From Methanospirillum stamsii (GTDB lineage Archaea; Halobacteriota; Methanomicrobia; Methanomicrobiales; Methanospirillaceae), in the NCBI RefSeq assembly GCF_046244385.1, contig NZ_CP176366.1, positions 1,984,001 through 2,048,000 on the forward strand: 64,000 nt of DNA. The letters run 5' to 3'. The position numbers and the translations under genes were made by a program. The notes under the pieces were generated by a model, which worked only from the letters and a program-made list of their open reading frames with translations, made no database searches and was not told the DNA's origin. Shown here in pieces: positions 50,647-64,000 of the stretch. Position 1 is the stretch's first letter, and each line of letters starts with the position of its first letter.

Positions 50647-51370
50647 TCCGGTTGAAATCCTGGTGAAAATGGCGGAACGGGGTGAAATTGATCCCTGGAA
50701 TATTGATATTATTGAAGTAACGGATAAATTTTTTGAGGAGATGGAAAAAGAGGAGACTCTTGATCTCCGGCTTTCTGCCAGAACACTTCTTTATGCAGCA
50801 ACATTACTCCGGATAAAATCCGAATATCTGAAAGAGCCGGAAGGAATTGAAGACAGTGATGGAGATTACGGGTTTGAAGAAGATTTTTCTTCAGGGGATT
50901 CACTCGTTCCCGCATCACATGATCCGGTTTCACTTCTGGAACATGAGATAAAGCGACGGCTTGAACGCAAAAATATGAGAAAGCAACCGATTACTCTCTA
51001 TGATCTGATTAATCTTCTCCGGAATGCTGAAAAGGAAGAACGGAGGCGTCAGCGTGACCCTTGGGTAATCGAAGGGCTGGTATATACTGAAGAAGTGGTT
51101 TCTATCGCCCATGAAGAAGCGTACCATGATAGTGCAATGGAAGTCTTATCCTGTTGTCTTGATTCAGCTTTAGATGGTCGGACTACTCTTTCTGATGTTG
51201 CAAAGAAACTTACCTGGCCTCTTGTTCATGTATTTATTCCACTGTTATTCCTGATGCACGAAGGGCAGGTTCTTATTTACCAGGATACCTTCTTTGGCGA
51301 GGTTTATATTGAGCCTACTACGGCGACATCTCCCATTTCCGGAATTTGTGAGGGTTTGACCACGAACTGA
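50636..51370 (+). CDS. scpA: Segregation and condensation protein A
   Basis: A 244-residue kleisin that bridges SMC heads. The N-terminal domain has D-P-V-E-I-L-V-K-M-A-E-R-G-E-I-D-P-W-N-I-D-I-I, the ScpA signature, then a helical core. The C-terminal winged helix ends in H-V-F-I-P-L-L-F-L-M-H-E-G and F-F-G-E-V-Y-I-E-P. A decayed copy of the last third lies at 58236-58495 before the second rRNA operon. Confidence 0.95.
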   Translation: MIHDPVEILVKMAERGEIDPWNIDIIEVTDKFFEEMEKEETLDLRLSARTLLYAATLLRIKSEYLKEPEGIEDSDGDYGFEEDFSSGDSLVPASHDPVSLLEHEIKRRLERKNMRKQPITLYDLINLLRNAEKEERRRQRDPWVIEGLVYTEEVVSIAHEEAYHDSAMEVLSCCLDSALDGRTTLSDVAKKLTWPLVHVFIPLLFLMHEGQVLIYQDTFFGEVYIEPTTATSPISGICEGLTTN

Positions 51371-51801
51371 TTCTGCGCTATTGTGATATCATAGTTCACT
51401 AGAGATTTAGAAAATTTGATTATATTGGAGCGGTTTTCTTAAAAATATCCGGGTTGTTCAAGATTCATTTTGAGATTAACTTTTTTTTTCTCTCATTTCA
51501 CAAGTTCAGGAGGTTGTGTCATTTTACAGAATTCGCCGGTATGTATTTATGGGGCGTCGTTCAACTATGTAATCCCACACGCTTCCTGAAACATCAGGAG
51601 CCAGCGGCCGGGGTTAGTTGTTTCGAGGGGAACAATACGAAAGTATATATGTTTCCGCGAGCAACGTAAGAGGCCGTTTTAATGGAGAACCGACGAATAC
51701 CTTCAGGGTAATATTGGTTCTGACAGAGGAATACTGGTAATGTGGATATCTGTCTACATCTGCCAATACTTTAAGTGATACAGTGTGCGAGCAATTTGGA
51801 A
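51371..51801. other. rRNA operon 1 leader and upstream region
   Basis: No gene. From about 51546 the sequence is almost the same as that before operon 2 (58671 onward). It includes the promoter near 51643 and a leader that forms the 16S processing stem. The proximal part (51371-51545) is A/T-rich spacer after scpA. Confidence 0.7.
51631..51652 (+). promoter_or_regulatory. rRNA operon 1 promoter
   Basis: AATACGAAAGTATATATG holds a TATA box (51643-51650) with a purine-rich BRE-like CGAAA before it. The 16S gene begins about 150 bp further on, and the same sequence precedes operon 2. Confidence 0.7.
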
Positions 51802-53267
<1,466 letters not shown>

Positions 53268-53336
53268 AAAGAAATGAAAGTAGTAGCAGATGCAGACAGA
53301 CCATAAAGTTTCCAGTGTTCCTTGAATGGAATCAGA

Positions 53337-53409
53337 GGGCTCGTAGCTCAGTTGGAAGAGCGCGGCGTTTGCAACGCCGAGGCCTGGGGTTCAAATCCCC
53401 ACGGGTCCA
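53337..53409 (+). tRNA. tRNA-Ala (anticodon TGC), operon 1 spacer
   Basis: Acceptor GGGCTCG/CGGGTCC, anticodon stem GGCGT/ACGCC around TTTGCAA, T-arm with GGTTCAAATCC, discriminator A. It lies in the 16S-23S spacer, as in most euryarchaea. Confidence 0.95.
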
Positions 53410-53529
53410 CTGGTGTTAGTTGTAAATTTTAGATGCACCCGGTCTGGCGACAGATCCGGGGAAGGGCTTGAGACCCCGTGAAACCGGGGCAATGATACGC
53501 TGTGTAGAGGAGACGCAGAAAGAGAAAAT

Positions 53530-53570
53530 CACTAGGCGTTTCTGGACGTTACATGGGTTTGAAGAAACTA
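53530..53570 (+). other. 5' strand of pre-23S processing stem (3' strand 56498-56540)
   Basis: GGCGTTTCTGGACGTTACAT and the following GGGTTTGAAGAAAC pair with GTTTCTCAAACCC and AAATCCATAAACGTCTTGTG after the gene. A similar pairing surrounds the 16S gene (51725-51771 with 53278-53326). Such stems carry bulge-helix-bulge cuts in archaea. Confidence 0.6.
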
Positions 53571-53572
53571 CA

Positions 53573-56494
<2,922 letters not shown>

Positions 56495-56579
56495 AATCTG
56501 GTTTCTCAAACCCAGACGAAATCCATAAACGTCTTGTGAAATTCTCTCTTTCTGCTCTCCAAAACATATCCCAAGCCAG

Positions 56580-56651
56580 GCCAAGATGGCGGAGCGGCCA
56601 CGCGGTTGACTGCAGATCAACTACACTCCGGTTCAAATCCGGATCTTGGCT
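56580..56651 (+). tRNA. tRNA-Cys (anticodon GCA), operon 1
   Basis: Acceptor GCCAAGA/TCTTGGC, anticodon stem GTTGA/TCAAC with loop CTGCAGA, T-arm with GGTTCAAATCC, discriminator T. It lies between 23S and 5S. Confidence 0.93.
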
Positions 56652-56653
56652 CT

Positions 56654-56776
<123 letters not shown>

Positions 56777-56856
56777 TTTAAATCTAAAAAATTCTTGTTA
56801 TTGTTAATTGAAAGAAGCATACGGCTTCAAATCCGGGTCAGACCGGAGTTCAGTTT

Positions 56857-56975
56857 TTATTGTCGTATTGTAAATGTGTTCATACTGTTTTCTTATTGAA
56901 CACGGAATTTAAGATACCTCACGTGGGAGGCTCTTCTATGGTATGTGAGGTTTCGAGTGGATATTTCACCCTGAT
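56857..56975 (+). pseudogene. Decayed tandem 5S rRNA
   Basis: TTGAACACGGAATTTAAG and ATACCTCACGTGGGAGG match the 5S core ATTCCGAACACGGAAGTTAAG and ACACCTCACGTGGATG with small changes. Before and after this core the match weakens, and the closing helix is lost. After operon 2 an intact 5S start lies at the equivalent position (63981), so this is a former second 5S gene. Confidence 0.75.
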
Positions 56976-56976
56976 A

Positions 56977-57184
56977 TGAGCAGTAAGTCCGTTCAAATTG
57001 AACTCCTCACCCATGGTTATTGAACACTTTTCACATTGGGTTTCTCTGTAAAAGAATCCGAAGAAAACATGGGGGATGGGAACAAATTCCTCCTCCCTTA
57101 GTCTCTCACCCCATGTGATGTTCTCTTTTCAGCAGGTCAGGTCTTAGAAGTCCGTGCACTCTAGACTGGAAAAAAGTGTATGGA
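56977..57184. other. Spacer after operon 1, nothing recognised
   Basis: About 200 bases with no supported gene, RNA or repeat. It lies between the decayed 5S and the minus-strand hicB stop. Confidence 0.5.
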
Positions 57185-57415
57185 TTAGGCTTCAATTTGA
57201 GGTACTTGTATTCTTCCGATAATGAGATCATTTTCAACGGGGACTGGTTCGTGTTCTTCCATGAGACCTTCGATGTGGAGCTCGATTGCTTCCTTGACGT
57301 TTATCATTGCTTCCTCTATTGATTCCCCTTGTGAGAAACATCCTGGCAATGTTGGGACTTGAGCCCAATATCCTCCTTCTTCAGCCGGATGAATAATAAT
57401 GGTATATTCAGTCAT
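57185..57415 (-). CDS. hicB: HicB-family antitoxin
   Basis: A 76-residue protein beginning MTEYTIIIHPAEEGGYWAQV, then P-T-L-P-G-C-F-S-Q-G-E-S-I-E-E-A and N-V-K-E-A-I-E-L-H-I, the HicB partial RNase-H-like fold. No DNA-binding C-terminus is present, as in many short HicB proteins. The frame is intact, while its partner toxin gene just upstream is frameshifted. Confidence 0.88.
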   Translation of the reverse strand: MTEYTIIIHPAEEGGYWAQVPTLPGCFSQGESIEEAMINVKEAIELHIEGLMEEHEPVPVENDLIIGRIQVPQIEA

Positions 57416-57416
57416 T

Positions 57417-57640
57417 TCAATCCTCGAGGTAATGTAAATATTCTTCTTCAGTTAGTCCGGCTTTATGGATTGATGCCTTTAGTAATCTGGTTTTTATTTC
57501 ACCAGATATTGGTATAGTTTTAGTTGTCCATTGGGCATTTTAATGTTAATGGGATCCCCTTTGCCCTTTCTGGGTATTCCACCCGCTTTATAGAAGCCTT
57601 TAATTGCTTCTTGGCCTTTCAAACCTTTTAGGTTCTTCAT
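57417..57640 (-). pseudogene. hicA: Frameshifted hicA toxin gene
   Basis: From the ATG at 57640 the frame reads MKNLKGLKGQEAIKGFYKAG and on to K-M-P-N-G-Q-L, as in HicA, then stops early. Removing one base after that point (or adding two) restores I-P-I-S-G-E-I-K-T-R-L-L-K-A-S and A-G-L-T-E-E-E-Y-L-H-Y-L, which ends two bases before hicB. The catalytic histidine position appears as G-D-P, so loss may predate the shift. The span is 224 bases, not a multiple of three. Confidence 0.8.
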
Positions 57641-57754
57641 CTTACTCCTATATTGTGGCGCAATGTGTGTTTGATGTTCAAAGTAGTACTCAAACTGTTA
57701 TGATTAGTGCGATTATTGCTTGGATATTATTTTCGCCGAATCTGATTATTGATA

Positions 57755-57973
57755 TCACCCTTCCCCATGTGCAACCCTCACTTTATTTAGGTGCCGGGAT
57801 GCCGTCTGTCTCGTCACACCAAAGCTGCGGGTAATGTCAGCAGCTGTTACATCCGGATGCAGCTCAATGTAACTTCTGATTCTCTCCCCCCGATCCTCTT
57901 TGTCAGCTAGCTGCGGTGAAGCTGTCACAGGTGTTGTCAGCTCAGTTGTCAGGTCTGACCGGATGATGTTCAT
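57755..57973 (-). CDS. Small HTH protein, possibly a fragment
   Basis: A 72-residue frame from 57973 (MNIIRSDLTTELTTPV). The C-terminal half, R-I-R-S-Y-I-E-L-H-P-D-V-T-A-A-D-I-T-R-S-F-G-V-T-R-Q-T-A, is a clear winged-helix recognition unit, ending without a wing. Such a motif is often the C-terminus of a longer regulator, so it may be a fragment left by the duplication. No ribosome binding site is seen. Confidence 0.5.
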   Translation of the reverse strand: MNIIRSDLTTELTTPVTASPQLADKEDRGERIRSYIELHPDVTAADITRSFGVTRQTASRHLNKVRVAHGEG

Positions 57974-58235
57974 CAGTACTTCCACACTAATACAGAGTGA
58001 AATGGGAGGGATTGCATAGGAAGGCTGATACAAAACCCACCCGGAGAGTGGGCGATGTTAAACTAAGGTAGCGATTCCGGTGAAGGCGATGAGGACTCCC
58101 CACCCGAAAGCCGAAGATGACCCCTGGACATTGGAGTGGAGGACCGGAGGGCCCGGATATGAGGAGGGCATCGATATACATCGGCCAGCTACCCGAGCGA
58201 GAATAGGATCAAATCCGGCTTCGACTGCTGATGAA

Positions 58236-58495
58236 TGGAGGCGTACCAGGAGAATGCCATGGCAGTCCTGACCTGCTGTGCAGATTGTGCACCTCCAGGC
58301 AGGAAAGTCACCTTATCGGAGGTTGCAACCCGCCTGGCTTGGCCGGTTGTTAATGTTTTTATCCCGCTCCTCTTTTTCATGCACGAGGGATATCCGTAAA
58401 TCCATCAGGACACGTTTTTTGGCGAGGTATTTATAGAGCCCAATCAGGCCACGTATGCGGCGATACGTGATGCGACCGGATCAAGCATGATCTGA
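58236..58495 (+). pseudogene. scpA: Remnant of scpA 3' end
   Basis: Translated in one frame, the segment reads E-A-Y-Q-E-N-A-M-A-V-L-T-C-C-A-D, then L-A-W-P-V-V-N-V-F-I-P-L-L-F-F-M-H-E-G, then an in-frame TAA, then H-Q-D-T-F-F-G-E-V-F-I-E-P. It aligns without gaps to the end of intact ScpA (E-A-Y-H-D-S-A-M-E-V-L-S-C-C and so on). The DNA after it (58496-58530) also resembles the sequence after scpA. It may extend left to a D-P-W near 58110. Confidence 0.85.
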
Positions 58496-58670
58496 ATCTG
58501 CGCTATAGAGATCATAGAGACCTCCGGAGAGCTCACCTGTCCTTACATCAGAAGTATAATTCTGAAAAAATATCTTCATATTATTTACTTTGAAATATTT
58601 GACAAATGAATCAATGATGAACTGAAATCAGTAAGGTGACAGAAATTTTTCCTCATATTCACGCTATCTA

Positions 58671-58926
58671 TATATGGACGGTCGTTCAATTATGTAATCC
58701 CACACGCTTCCTGAAATATCAGGAGCCAGCGGCCGGGGTTAGTTGTTTCGAGGGGAACAATACGAAAGTATATATGTTTCTGCGAGCAACGTAAGAGGCC
58801 GTTTTAATGGAGAACCGACGAATACCTTCAGGGTAATATTGGTTCTGACAGAGGAATACTGGTAATGTGGATATCTGTCTACATCTGCCAATACTTTAAG
58901 TGATACAGTGTGCGAGCAATTTGGAA
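58671..58926 (+). promoter_or_regulatory. rRNA operon 2 promoter and leader
   Basis: Nearly the same as 51546-51801. The TATA box GTATATATG is at 58768-58776. The few differences include C/T at the equivalent of 51656. It supplies the 5' strand of the 16S processing stem. Confidence 0.7.
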
Positions 58927-60392
<1,466 letters not shown>

Positions 60393-60461
60393 AAAGAAAT
60401 GAAAGTAGTAGCAGATGCAGACAGACCATAAAGTTTCCAGTGTTCCTTGAATGGAATCAGA

Positions 60462-60534
60462 GGGCTCGTAGCTCAGTTGGAAGAGCGCGGCGTTTGCAAC
60501 GCCGAGGCCTGGGGTTCAAATCCCCACGGGTCCA
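60462..60534 (+). tRNA. tRNA-Ala (anticodon TGC), operon 2 spacer
   Basis: Identical to 53337-53409. The spacer just after it differs slightly (TTAGTTATAGATTTT against TTAGTTGTAAATTTT). Confidence 0.95.
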
Positions 60535-60697
60535 CTGGTGTTAGTTATAGATTTTAGATGCACCCGGTCTGGCGACAGATCCGGGGAAGGGCTTGAGACC
60601 CCGTGAAATCGGGGCAATGATACGCTGTGTAGAGGAGACGCAGAAAGAGAAAATCACTAGGCGTTTCTGGACGTTACATGGGTTTGAAGAAACTACA

Positions 60698-63619
<2,922 letters not shown>

Positions 63620-63702
63620 AATCTGGTTTCTCAAACCCAGACGAAATCCATAAACGTCTTGTGAAATCCTCTTTCTGCTCTCCAAAGCATATCTCAAGCC
63701 AG

Positions 63703-63774
63703 GCCAAGATGGCGGAGCGGCCACGCGGTTGACTGCAGATCAACTACACTCCGGTTCAAATCCGGATCTTGGCT
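63703..63774 (+). tRNA. tRNA-Cys (anticodon GCA), operon 2
   Basis: Same sequence as 56580-56651. The preceding spacer is two bases shorter than in operon 1. Confidence 0.93.
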
Positions 63775-63776
63775 CT

Positions 63777-63899
<123 letters not shown>

Positions 63900-63980
63900 T
63901 TTAAATCTAAAAAATTCTTGTTATTGTTAATTGAAAGAAGCATACGGCTTCAAATCCGGGTCAGACCGGAGTTCAGTTCT

Positions 63981-64000
63981 CAATAGCGGCCAGAGCAGGT
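63981..64000 (+). rRNA. Second 5S rRNA start (cut by window edge)
   Basis: The last 20 bases are CAATAGCGGCCAGAGCAGGT, the exact 5' end of a 5S gene, 82 bases after the first 5S. The spacer before it equals the one before the decayed 5S after operon 1. Confidence 0.8.

Noticed and set aside
56815..56850. A tRNA-like T-arm sequence after 5S
   Set aside because: GGCTTCAAATCCGGGTC looks like a T-arm, but no other arm can be folded around it. It recurs after operon 2 as ordinary spacer.

Overview
The window looks like part of the chromosome of a hydrogenotrophic methanogen of the Methanomicrobiales, most likely Methanospirillum. Supporting signs are archaeal 16S/23S rRNA, TATA-box promoters, a group II chaperonin (thermosome), archaeal RPA, deoxyhypusine synthase, TiaS, an F420 glutamate ligase, a tetrapyrrole operon suited to F430/corrinoid synthesis, and a CbiZ-type corrinoid salvage enzyme. 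The genus is inferred from memory of such genomes, not from a search.

Region 1 (1-15681) is an integrated plasmid- or virus-like element of about 15 kb in the 3' end of a tRNA-Gly(GCC) gene. It carries a complete tyrosine integrase beside the tRNA (14307-15599), a minus-strand replication operon of at least 13 mostly overlapping genes (14165-7944) built around a primase-helicase, a candidate surface or virion gene set (7376-6113), a ribbon-helix-helix-type regulator (5423-5887), and an operon of nine small, mostly unrecognised genes (4271-1902). The first 667 bases repeat the integrase start at 14957-15623, so a second, closely related element appears to be integrated in tandem just left of the window. 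The gene-poor stretches hold GC-rich modules whose hairpins keep the same loops while their stems change by compensatory substitution. I read these as an undescribed structured RNA or single-stranded DNA element.

Region 2 (15809-21516) is a six-gene overlapping operon from glutamyl-tRNA to precorrin-2/siroheme: precorrin-2 dehydrogenase, hemA, hemB, hemL, hemC and cobA. hemD is absent. Region 3 (21695-33714) holds three paralogous secreted proteins (two with a hairpin directly before the ribosome binding site), a DUF1015 protein, rimI, a secreted CAP-domain protein, a soluble REC-PAS-PAS-MCP transducer with a nearby cheW, a thermosome subunit and an archaeal HTH regulator.

Region 4 (33841-51370) holds tiaS, deoxyhypusine synthase, pyrF, a small zinc protein with a glycyl-radical-like tail, cbiZ with a Cys-rich extension, RPA and its OB-fold partner, a secreted subtilase, two tiny genes, a minus-strand folate/F420 operon (glyA-folD-folP-cofE), and a coiled-coil gene followed by smc and scpA.

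Region 5 (51371-64000) has two nearly identical rRNA operons in direct tandem about 7.1 kb apart (16S, tRNA-Ala, 23S, tRNA-Cys, 5S). The spacer between them keeps fossils of the duplication: a decayed extra 5S gene, a hicAB pair with a frameshifted toxin, and a stop-containing remnant of the scpA 3' end. A second, tandem 5S begins at the right edge after operon 2.
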